This document shows, piece after piece, positions 42,901 through 52,767 of a stretch of DNA of 64,000 bases. The stretch's first letter is position 1; the number at the start of each line of letters is the position of its first letter. Source of the stretch: Sphaerolaimus hirsutus (Eukaryota > Nematoda > Chromadorea > Monhysterida > Sphaerolaimidae). The position numbers were made by a program, and so were the translations under genes. The notes under the pieces are model-generated. The model was not told the origin of the DNA. It saw only the letters and a program-made list of their open reading frames with translations, and did no database searches. The stretch is taken from NCBI GenBank assembly GCA_964036195.1, contig OZ038455.1:13905855-13969854 (forward strand), in the 5' to 3' direction.

Positions 42901-43821
42901 TTCACATGACATTTCACATTTCACATGGCATTTTACAGGACCTGTGAGTGCCCCTGGTCAGAAAGATTTGACCATGAATCGATGATGTGCGGCGGCGAAG
43001 TGGCCAGAGCAGTTGGCAGAAACGGCAGGAGGACACCTGGCAGGGGCACGGAGATGGGCGATTCTGGGGGACCGCTGTTTTGCACTGACGACCTGAATAG
43101 GTGGGTGGGTGTGGAAATGTTTTTGTATAACGGTGTTAGTGATGGAAAAGCGCCAAGTACAGAGCAGAGCTGTGAAAGCGTATTTACTTAGGTACGTTTT
43201 TACGAAATACCATTACGCTTTGTTACGCTTTCCCGCCCAAAATACCCGGGTACTGGTAAAGCGTAATTTTTTTCAGACTTTTACGCATAATTTTTTTGTT
43301 TTACACTTTTACGCATAAAATAAGTTGGTCATGTATACTCGGTAGACCGCATTCTTCCCCCAGGTATTTTCTGGTCGGCATAATCTCATGGGGCCACCAA
43401 GTCGCCATGCTCAAGCCGGCTGTATTCACCAGGATTTCTTACTACTACAACTGGATCAGGAGCGAGGTGCTACTTTTGGGTGAGAAGCTGCCGCGGCCGC
43501 CAGAAAAAACGCCCTTTGCGTGCCCATCCAAGACTGATAGATGTCAAACTACAGACTGGTGCCACTCCCAGATCTTGTAAAATTCCATGTAAAATGTTAA
43601 ATGTCAGGTAAATGGTCTGTCATTGGTCAAACGATGTTTTGCCAATGACAGAGCCTTTGCATGACATTTTGCATTTTACATGGCCTTTTTCAGGATCTGG
43701 GAGTGCCTCCTGGAGCATTAGAGCGCGGAGACATATCAGAAACAGTGAGGAGCACATTTTTAGGGAGTTGCCTGGTTTGTTTTGGCCTATTTCTGATTTG
43801 CTTAAAATACCTAGCTCATAA
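39992..43821 (+). CDS. Secreted trypsin-like serine protease (S1), atypical pocket
   Basis: Chymotrypsin-fold protease. Exons: 39992-40252, 40580-40683, 40750-40843, 41616-41811, 42701-42773, 42939-43100 (or one exon 42701-43100 less an insertion), 43364-43558, then a tail to 43821. Phases match. Signal peptide with core LFICLLLLSF; propeptide of about 55 residues; catalytic His in AVSAAHCF, Asp in HHDIAIVQL, Ser in GDSGGPLFC; SWG and a C-terminal PAVFTRISYYYNWI helix. Oddities: the position normally cut as R-IVGG reads MEF-ILRG, with no basic P1; the residue six before the catalytic Ser is Gly instead of trypsin's Asp189; Cys191 (Glu here) and Cys220 are both absent, i.e. one disulfide lost as a pair. 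Two copies of a small transposon lie in the coding sequence (42775-42953, 43560-43709). If the second is removed, a charged tail of about 33 residues follows, ending TAA at 43819; otherwise the protein stops at 43721 or earlier. It could be an active protease of unknown specificity or a decayed paralogue. Confidence 0.92.
41830..42225. mobile_element. TGTAAACCCGCTCGACATG element in protease intron 4
   Basis: Inverted GTAAACCCGCTCGACATG / CATGTCGAGCGGGTTTAC ends; interior with GATAGATAG motifs. A relative lies in ATG5 intron 2 (about 48490-48800). Confidence 0.65.
42775..42953 (+). mobile_element. Introner-like element, protease copy 1
   Basis: 179 bp, TGCCACTCTCAAACC...CCTGTGAGTGCCC, flanked by 4-bp CTGG duplications (42771-42774, 42954-42957). 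The interior is an inverted repeat of TAAAATG/CATTTTA units. The GT at 42774-42775 and the TTTTACAG at 42931-42938 give an in-frame intron that leaves six extra residues, two of them Cys. Exact excision would restore a normal-length C...MMC segment. Confidence 0.85.
43560..43709 (+). mobile_element. Introner-like element, protease copy 2
   Basis: 150 bp, TGCCACTCCCAGATC...GATCTGGGAGTGCCT, flanked by CTGG (43556-43559, 43710-43713). Same arms as copy 1 and the serpin copy. GT at 43559 with acceptor TTTTTCAG (to 43693) shifts frame to a stop at 43721; the AG at 43702-43703 keeps the frame into the downstream tail. Confidence 0.82.
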
Positions 43822-43894
43822 ATGACTGATCTGTGAATCATTGATTGTATCATTGATTGTATGATCTGATCTGACTGTGATTAGGTAATAAATA

Positions 43895-44858
43895 CAGGGG
43901 TGGGCATTTTCAGTTACCGCTGAAAAAACGCGATAGCTTGAGCTACGGTTGAGCTATCACCGTGAAATTTTAACACTATAGAGTAGACTCCATAGGACAC
44001 CTATTCTGAAGTTTGCAACCCAAACGGCCACGTTTTGGGTGAGTTGTGGAACACACAGTTTTTAGTGTAATTTTGTGACTTGACCCCTCTTATCTCGGGA
44101 TTGGGGGACTATTCGAGAAAGAAAAAAATAATTTGGTCGTAGCCCCGACCCCAAACCCCAACATACTCGAAGGGCATCAAAATCAGCCAATGTACAACAG
44201 AATGGGATTACAACGACCGGTGACCCCCCCCCCTGTTATGCCACCCTCGATTTATCCTATGGGTGACGCCAAGTCACAAAATCACACTGAAAACTGTATG
44301 TTCCACAACTCACCCAAAATGTGGCGGTTTGGGTTGCAAACTTCAGAATAGGTGTCCTATGGAGTCTACTCTATTGTGTTAAAATTTAACTGTGATAGCT
44401 CAACCGTAGCTCAAGCTGACTGAGGCTCTCTGTGCATGTTTACCCGCTGTGCATGTAGACCCTAATTTTCACACAAAATCGCTCATTTTATACATTTTCA
44501 TCTTCAAATTCACTAGTTCATGTGTTTTATTGTCTATTTTCAGCTATTTCTTGTAGTATATGTGCTTATATACACATTTTTAGTAATTTTTCACCTACTT
44601 TTAGCGATTTTTCTACCTTTTTTCCTCATTATGAAAAAGCCTATACAATGAACCCCCACGAACCCCCAAACCCCCCAAAATTTTTTTTCTAGCTATCTAT
44701 CCCTCCAGAGGAGCGATTAGCCATCTATCCAGCCCCCTGGAGGCTCAAAGTCTTGAATACTCCTGACATGCACAGCGGGTAAACATGCACAGAGGCACAG
44801 GCCCGCTCAAGCTATCGCGTTTTTCAAGCGGTAACTGAAAATGCCCACCCCTGTATAA
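43895..44858. repeat. Long foldback element, arms about 175 nt
   Basis: Left arm from CAGGGGTGGGCATTTTCAG to about 44070; right arm from about 44288 to AATGCCCACCCCTG. Once a nested hAT copy (44417-44804) is removed the arms have equal length. No matching TSD. Confidence 0.8.
44417..44804. mobile_element. hAT element with GTGCATGTTTACCC arms
   Basis: 388 bp inside the right arm of the foldback; CTGTGCATGTTTACCCGC / GCGGGTAAACATGCACAG; perfect TSD GCTCAAGC (44409-44416, 44805-44812). Confidence 0.9.
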
Positions 44859-45007
44859 GAGAAAAAGGGTACTTTTGAGAAAAAATAATTAGGTAAATAA
44901 GTGTAATCTCAGAAAGTCCCCCAAAAAGAAAATATAGTTTAATCCTTTTGAAAAACGCAGAGAAAATATTTCAAAATATTAATGACATATATTTTTAATT
45001 TTCTTAC

Positions 45008-45527
45008 CATATTATCTCCAATATAAGGCTTCCCTCTCATATAAACTACCCTCTAATATAAGGTACCCTCTAATATAAGGTATAACTTTTGGCTATTTTG
45101 AACGCAACGAAATAAATATAAGGTACCCTCTAATATAAGGTATAACTTTTGGCTATTTTGAACGCAACGAAATAAATATAAGGTATCCTCTAATATAAAG
45201 CATACCTCTAATAAGGCACAGCTGGCTGTGTGCCAAAACACACAAAATAATAAAAACGGTTGCTAAACATGGCGGAAAATGATGAAAATGGTGCCGAAGG
45301 GCACTGCGATGACTCTTCGTCGACTTCCGCCGCTGAATAGTGTGTCAGTTTACAGTGGCACTATTCACTCGAAGAGAAACTTTGAATTTTTGACCAGACG
45401 AAAATCTGGCGAAAAAATTTGAAGGTACCCTCTAATATAAGGTACTCTCTAATACAAGGTATAACTTTTGGCTCTAAAAATCTGACGAAAACAATATAAG
45501 GTTTACCTTATATTAGAGGCAATACGG
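45008..45527. mobile_element. TATTAGAGG-type MITE with a 60-bp exact tandem duplication
   Basis: ATTATCTCCAATATAAGG / CCTTATATTAGAGGCAATACGG ends. Positions 45061-45120 are repeated base for base at 45121-45180. Confidence 0.75.
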
Positions 45528-45632
45528 TATCATAAATAGTATAAAATTAAAGTTCTTGGGAGAAACCTACAGAAAATAAAAAAAAATTTCTTTCCCATAT
45601 TTTCTGATATCAAAAAATGTAAATCTCTTGAG

Positions 45633-46898
45633 TAGTGATGGAAAAAGCGCCAGGACTTTGGCGCCAAGCGCCAAAAGCGCCATGGCGCTTTTCCGAACCC
45701 CAGCGCCGAGCGCCAATGGCGCCAGAGCAAAATGGCGCCAAGCGCCAAAAGCGCCATGGCGCTTTTCTGGACTACGGCGCCAAGCGCCAATGGCGCCAGA
45801 GGATGTTGGCGCCAAGCGCCAATAGCGCCAGCGCCAAAAAAAATTTTGCTTCTCATATATGCAGCCATGCTAATGCACTGCTATTAATTTGTTTTTGGCG
45901 CAATATATAAGTCAACTCCAGTCACTTTTGTTATTTTTGTCTTGATATTTTAGCTGGGTGTTTGGGCTAACTATAGCAAACCATCTGAAAAAGTGCTAAG
46001 ATTTTTACGTGTTTTTTAAAATTATTTTTGGAATTAAGTAGTTTTCCCCTAAAATAATTTTCAAAGGAAGTTTTCAATTTTTTGGAATACTTTCGATTTT
46101 TCTACTAGGATATTGCAGTTTCGAGTTTTGCTAGTCACTTTTGAACACAGGATTTTTAGGTTTCAAATTTTGGATTGCCATTGTTGGAATGGCTTCAGAA
46201 AGTGATTCCACACCCTGTAAAATCAAGTGTCAAATGTCAAGAAGTAAATGTGATGTAAAATGTCAATCAAAATAAAAAAGAACTTATTTTCATTGAACTT
46301 TGACATTTCACATGACACTTAACAAAGTTGTATTTATGAAATTTTGGATGATGTTTATTACTTAACTTTACACTTTACAGGGTCCTTTGACCCTGCTTAA
46401 ACAAAACTGCAAGGAACGAGCTCAGTATAGTGATTGAGCTAAAAACCTATGTGAAAAGTGTTACCACAGTCCGATGAATAGTCACATAAAGCCTTACATA
46501 ATTCGGATTAGATGGGACAAGTGTTGAATACCCATGCAATCACAGGGACATCGTTAACAAAGTAATCAAGAATAGGGTATGTTGATCTTGGAATACACTT
46601 ACAGTAGCACATATACTTATGTAAATTAAATTTAACAGGTCTTTCTGCATAAAATAATAATGAATTTTTAGTACTTCTTGGCGCTTTTTTGGCGCTTTTT
46701 AAAACACTAGCGCCAAGCGCCAATGGCGCCACGGCGTCATAGCGCCAAGCGCCAAAAGCGCCATGGCGCTTTTCCAAACCCCAGCGCCAAGCGCCAATGG
46801 CGCCACAGCAAAAAGGCGCCAAGCGCCAAAAGCGCCATGGCGCTTTTTGCTTTGGCGCTAGCGCCAGGCGCCAGCGCCATGGCGCTTTTCCATCACTA
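45633..46898. mobile_element. TAGTGATGG hAT element
   Basis: 1,266 bp; TAGTGATGGAAAAAGCGCC / GCGCTTTTCCATCACTA; perfect TSD CTCTTGAG (45625-45632, 46899-46906). It contains at 46205-46385 a CCCTGTAAAAT inverted-repeat segment related to the introner-like family. Confidence 0.93.
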
Positions 46899-47050
46899 CT
46901 CTTGAGATTTCTTCAAGGTCTGAATCGAGGTCTGAATTAACATTGATTCAACGTGCAAATTTAAACTTTTGTCGTTTTTCGTACGCTTGTAGTAGCTAAA
47001 TATGGATATTGTTTTATAAATTAATTTTGATGTACCTCAACAATTATCAG

Positions 47051-47241
47051 GATTGCGAGGGCCTCCGGATTGCAGAAATGCCTGTTGCGAGAGTCAATTC
47101 TGCAAAAGTGCATATTGGAATTTGACCACCAGAAGGTGCCAATTAATGACTGCCGATTATTGTCTAATGAAAGCTAAGGGACATGTGAAATTAACGAGAG
47201 ATAGGGTGTTCTTAATCTATGAAGATAACAACTGCGGCTAA
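47051..47241 (+). CDS. Orphan terminal exon, Cys-rich extracellular (MANSC-like) domain
   Basis: Acceptor TTATCAG then an open frame ending TAA at 47239. The Cys pattern C...CC....C (DCRNACCESQFC), then AYWN, C.L and YCLM resembles the MANSC/PAN-like modules of secreted or membrane proteins. Upstream exons were not recognised; 43.9-46.9 kb is occupied by transposons. It could be the end of a gene starting further upstream or a stranded remnant. Confidence 0.5.
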
Positions 47242-47777
47242 CTTAATGATTCTTCATTGTGATATTTTGTTGATCGATTGAATCAATCAAAGGTGTGTTG
47301 ATATGGTATGTATTAAAAAGAACACTACTAAATATAGCAGATAATTTTATCCACGTATGATCCCATACACAAAAGAACCAACATTGTATAGTTCGCACAA
47401 AAAAAGAGTGGAGTGACACGATGTCCGTTTGTTGAGGCGCGGTCATTTACGAAAATTGAGGCCTTTTGTGTCTGCTTCCTGATTTCCCTGGTATCCAAAT
47501 GATACGTCAAATTTAAAAATAAAAACAGATCGGTAATATGTTAAGTTGGCTCACGTCCGAGTTACCGGTTGCGTCCTATACGAACGAGGGTAAACGTTGC
47601 CCCCGCTCAAGTGAAAGCTAAAATTGGCTTGAAATTGCCAATTATCACGGTCATACGCTATTTTCGTCTGCGGTTTTTACCTATTTTTGACCAATATTTT
47701 TATTTTAAAAAATATTTCGAAATTTTTGGGCAGCAGCCAACTGCAAATAAGGATCAAACGAAAGCTTTAATTCCCAC

Positions 47778-50700
47778 ATGGACGGGGACATTCTCCGCGA
47801 GATTTGGCGCGGCAAGGTGCCGATCGAAGTACGTCTGTCCGCCGATGAACTCGTGGGGAGCACCAGTCAGCCGCAGCCGTTTTATGTGTGTTTGAGTAAT
47901 TTTTATTATATTTTGGCGTTGTGCCAAAACGTTTCAATTAAACAGATTTGCGGGCGTTCGTTGACAACTTGATACACCCACGTTAATGCACTCTGTTTGT
48001 AGAAGGTCTGAACATTCGCTGTGAACATTCTGAACATTCGGCAGACTAGTTATTCAAAAAAGACACGATTTATCTGACGCCCTATGAGCGGACATGGTGA
48101 TTTGATTATATTTCAATGCTACTGCGTGAATGTTAGAAAACTAAATATTGGGTGACGTATCGGAAAGACTTATTCTTCTAGTACAGAGGGTCCTAATGCA
48201 ACGTCCACAAGTTGATTGAAAATCTTGATATGAGCATCCATTTACTTAACTCCGCCCTCTCAGATGCTGGCCAGCCGCATTTCGTACTTGCCGTTGGTGC
48301 ACGATTGCCTGCGGCGTCATTTCGCCCAGTTTGTCGACAGCAAACACGTCGACAACGACATTTGGCTCGATTTCGAGTCGACTCCGCTCAGGTGAGCTAC
48401 TGTGGCTAGCGTCTCCATCGATTGGTACAAAATGAGCTCAAATTGTGAGAGTTTTGTGTTCGAAGTAGGAAACCTGGTTCGAATCATCCTGTGCCTGTAG
48501 ACGTGTAATGCCGCTCTACATTCGAGGTGGCTGGGTAGATAGCAAATCGCTCTTCCGGGGAATAGATAGCTGGGTGGGGTTCGCGGGGGCTAAATATATA
48601 CCATTTATATGTCAAAATTGAGCGAAATTCAGCGATTTTGATTTGAGTACAAATTGAGGAAAAATCAAAGTTTGCTCCATATAGATAGATAGCTGGGCGA
48701 TTGGGGGGTGTAGCCTCAGGATAGATAGATAGCTGAGCAGACCAATTTTGGAGACCCCTGCAACGGGTCTACATGTCGAGCGGGTTTACATGTCTGGGAA
48801 GCCTACGTCGTTCGAATGTGGAATGATGCCTCGGAACATCTCTGAGTTTATGGTTGCTGGGCGTAATCGACATGAAGCGTTCATTATCATGAAATGCATA
48901 TGCGAATACGACTGGAGTTATCATTTGTGTGCAAAATAGACTCCCTCCCATGGCCATGCGTTTATCTGCGCTCGTTTTTTCAGGCCGCATCACCCAATCG
49001 GGATTCTATACGACAGTTTGGCTGGTGACTACACTCAACAGAATGAATCAGTCCCCTGGTGCCTCACTGTGCATTTCACCGTGTGTTTGTCTTATTTACT
49101 TTTTTTGGCGGCAATCAATAAGTAACCAACTTATTAGTAAGCTGTTTTTCGCTGGATTTTTACTGGAAAGTTTACTTTCAATATACACATGACCAGCTAT
49201 CGTCCAAGGTTGATTAAGCGACAAAATAGAATACAAAATATTTTCTGCCTCATCCTAACGTTTCGAATTTCGCAACGTGAAACGTTTCAACGTTGCAGCG
49301 TTTCCCGTCGGCGGATATAAATGGCACTTTTGGCGATCCCGTCGCATCCACTGAATCGCATTTCATGCAGTCAGTTAAGGAAGCCGACTTTATCATGCGC
49401 AGAGGAAAAGTTATTCAGTCCATGGAAAAACGTGACCACAAGAAATTGTGGTCCGCTTTTCTTGGCAATGATTTCGACTCATTTTGGATGGTCAATGGCA
49501 AAATGAATGGCGAGAATTTGGGTGATATGAAATTTGTGCCGCTCCGGTTTTATATCGTGGGTTTGCTTGAAGCTTTGTAGGTTATGTACAAGAGTTGTTA
49601 TTTTTGAAAATTAAAAACATTTTTAAACGGCCCAAAAGTGTATGAAGAGCATGAATGAAAATATATTTATAAAGTGGCACAAATCACAAAACCAGTGAAA
49701 ACTTTACTCCCAGTTTTGCTGTCAAAAACTTTGTTTTGATTTTAAAAAATCAGATTGATCCCGTGATATTTTGCAGGCTGGCACTCAATCATTCCTGCAA
49801 ATTCCTGTCCAATTTGGTTCCAATTAGGGTGTCAAATTTCCGTTTCCGTTTTCCGTTTCCGCCTTTCCGCAGGAAAATTTTTTACCTTTCCGTTTTCCGT
49901 TTTCCGGCAGCCAAAAAATTTTTACCTTTCCGTTTTCCGTTTTCCGGCAGCCGAAAAATTTTTACCTTTCCGTTTTCCGTTTTCCGGCAGCTGAAAATTT
50001 TTTACCTTTCCGTTTCCGTTTTTCCGGCCCATTTTTCCGTTTTCCGGCTGAAAAATTTTTACCTTTCCGTTTCCGTTTTACCAGGCCATTTTTCCATTTT
50101 CTGGCTAGATTTTCAGTTTTCTGGCATTTTTCCATTGTTTTTCCAATCTGTATTTATCTTCAATTTGCTCATCCCATTGTGTTGTTTTTGTCTCTTGGAG
50201 CAGCATTGACAAATGGGATTTCAGGGTCAGTGAAACAGGTGCTGTGAACCCAATTGGGTCATATGCTGACACCAATAATTTATTCAAGTTTCATCTGGTT
50301 GGTGTTGTGATGCTGTCAATTTGCAATGTTGGTGTTGATATTGCCAGCATGTCCATTCGGTGATTTTATTTCATGCCCATTACTGCGACAATTTTATTCA
50401 CCTTTGGACTCCTGTCGTTTTCTGCTATTTCATTCATGACTGATCTGGAGTTTGACAGCCATTCCCTCATGTTCATAGAACATTGGTTAAATAAAGCTTT
50501 GACTTTGTAATATAGTTCTAAAGCTTCAACATCATTTGTGACACTAATGATGAAGTTATCCATGTAAATGTTGTTAATTATCATCGCCAACTGGTTTCGT
50601 TCCCCTTCATTTTCTTCATATTTATTCATGTTTTTTATTGTCACATTAAAATGGTATTTTATGACTGCTCCCAAAATTGCTGGGCTGCAGACAAGTCTAA

Positions 50701-51569
50701 ACAGTACGCATTTAAAACGAAGTACTATTAAGTTACTTTCAGTTACTGGTTTTGAGGCATCTTTCAGCCAGAAAAATCGTGTGTAGTCTCTAGCTTGGTC
50801 ATGCAATCCTATTTGCAAAGATGCCTTTTCAATATTGGCAATTAATGCTAGATTGCCTGCCCTGAATGTTGTCATCAATTGCATAGGGGTCATCAGTGAT
50901 TCCCACTGCTTCTAGACTGTGAAATTGTTGTAGTGTTTCCTTTCCTATGGCCACTATGGCTACTTTTTGATGATTTTTTGTTGGTTCAGTTAAGCTTGAA
51001 CTACAAGTGAAGTTACAGGCATGATCTATAGTTGCAGAATGTACAGCTACCACAATCAAAGCCAAACAGGCAAACCTGCATGCAGGTTTTCCTTCTGCAA
51101 ATTTGTCTATTACCGTGCTAATTTCACTTTATTTTTTTCCGTTTCCGTGAAAATTTTGCTTTCCGTTTTCCGTTTTCCGGCATTTCATTTTTCCGTTTTC
51201 CGTTTTCCGGCCGACAATTTTTTTTTACCTTTCCGTTTTCCGTTTTCCGCTGAGTGAAAAATTTTTACCTTTCCGTTTTCCGTTTTCCGGCAGAAATTTT
51301 TTTTTTACCTTTCCGTTTTCCGTTTTCCGTAAAGTGAAAAAATTTTACCTTTCCGTTTTCCGTTTTCCGTAAAAATTTTTTTTTGACACCCTAGTTCCAA
51401 TGAACCGCTTTCCACTGTGGCACAGCGCGCCCTTGGAACCGGATCTTTGGATGGCTGCCAATTTGTCACGCAAGGGGTCTTAATAGAGGCGGATATCTCT
51501 GTTGATTGGCTTCTCTTGAATATGGCACACCCCGATAACTTTGTCAGAGTGGCTGTCTGTACTAAATAA
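47778..51569 (+). CDS. atg5: Autophagy protein ATG5 (5 exons; last exon split by a transposon)
   Basis: ATG5 is conjugated to ATG12 and, with ATG16, drives ATG8/LC3 lipidation in autophagy. Exons: 47778-47885 (DILREIWRGKVPI start), 48264-48391 (RISYLPLV, WLDFESTPLR), 48984-49080 (HHPIGILYDSLAG, PWCLTVHF), 49299-49556 (ESHFMQSVKEADFI, MEKRDHKKLW, FVPLRFYI), and 49777-49824 continued at 51402-51569 (VDWLLLNMAHPDNFVRV, TAA at 51567). All phases agree. The Lys that accepts ATG12 is in the SVKEAD motif. In the last exon a 1,569-bp hAT element with a perfect 8-bp TSD interrupts the frame; read-through gives a stop directly at the insertion and loses the C-terminal ubiquitin-like fold. Unlike the serpin case I find no GT-AG pair that removes it in frame. 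An AATAAA overlaps the stop codon. Confidence 0.93.
49825..51393. mobile_element. TAGGGTGTCA hAT element inside the last ATG5 exon
   Basis: 1,569 bp; ends TAGGGTGTCAAATTTCCG and TTTTTGACACCCTA; perfect TSD GTTCCAAT at 49817-49824 and 51394-51401. Long arms of CCGTTTTCCG-type repeats flank a piece of BEL/Pao retrotransposon. Family copies: 9303, 17134, 37755 and probably 55520. Confidence 0.95.
50105..51065 (-). pseudogene. BEL/Pao retrotransposon pol fragment carried inside the hAT element
   Basis: Minus-strand open pieces in changing frames. 51065-50829 has HSLEAVGI (the conserved box upstream of the reverse transcriptase). 50893-50366 covers fingers and palm, with NNIYMDNFI at the catalytic box and MNMREWLSN. 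50287-50105 has AYDPIGFTAPV and a later WDE. Stops and frame breaks make it non-functional. It contains no terminal repeats, so only a coding fragment was captured. Confidence 0.8.
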
Positions 51570-52767
51570 ATAGGTTTGTTTGTTAAAGCAACGTTTACAC
51601 GACCACCCTCACTAAAGTTTGTGTATCTTAATTTATTGCTCTGTTTTTCACCTGGTTTTGGCCATTCTTCTGAATTTTTGCATACTACAATTTTTAAAAG
51701 CATGATTATGAACCCGGCGAATAATCCCCCCCCCACTTTTTTTAGTTAACATCAACGAAGGAGCGATTTAAATTTATATCTGAACGGCCACGAAGGCGTA
51801 AATCTTCAGGACCAGATTCCCGGTGAGAATCAGATGATTTCGGAACGAACCAAGTCATTTGATATATTTTTATTCAACCATAGTGGTAAATTGCCAATCA
51901 GCTAATTCTATTTTGCTAGTCTAACCATCGAAATTGACTGATTTTTATTTATGTGAGGCCTGCGGCCCAGAAAGTTGAATATAATTAATCAACTATAAAA
52001 AATCATAGGAGAATCTCCGGGATATTTCCAGATTAGGAATGTATGGTCATCATTTTGAACAGCAGTTGATATATTATTCGTGTATTTATTCATTCCATTG
52101 GGCCCACTTGACTTGACATCTCAAATTTGTGTCAACTGAATGTCAACACAAAAACATTTAAGTACCACACTTTAACGAATCAATGAAAATTAAGTGTCAC
52201 AAATAAATTGCCTAACTATGCTCTATCAAATAAGTTGAAATCACATAACCAACCGAAATTTAGTTGACACGAATTTGGATGTCAATTCGTGTTCTTTTTT
52301 GCCTATTTTGAGAACTAATGTGCGTGGGCGCCTTTCAGGAAGGACTTGAAGTTTTTTAGGCCATAGGCATAATTGACCCATGAGTTCCGTATGTGTATTT
52401 ACATGCAATTATATTCACAACTGCAGTTGGAAGAGCGCCATTCGCCTGGACCCCGTATGCCCTATGTCGCATATTTTACATTGTGGACATTGTATTTTAC
52501 ATTTACATTGTACACACAGTGCAGTGTCCGAATTCATCATTTACATTTCCACAATTTATTTAACTACAAGAATTCGACTTTACAGAATTTATGATTTAAA
52601 TAAAATTCAATAAATAGTATAGAATGAGGTGCCAGCTCTCTAAAAAAAATTGATGATGCTTTAAACTTGCATTAATCAATTTAAGTTAAAAAATATATGT
52701 TGTCGCATCTGCACGCAGCATTCTTGCCTGCTAAGCTCTATAAATGGTATATTGATCGGGTACACAC
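51570..52767. other. Intergenic downstream of ATG5
   Basis: TGTCAACTGAATGTCAACAC/GTTGACACGAATTTGG-type inverted repeats at 52100-52290; no exon seen. Confidence 0.4.

Noticed and set aside
45061..45180. Tandem 60-bp repeat as a CRISPR-like array
   Set aside because: Only two contiguous exact copies without spacers, in a eukaryotic MITE.
48465..48500. GGTTCGAATC box resembling a tRNA B box
   Set aside because: The T-stem does not pair and no A box or acceptor stem is present.
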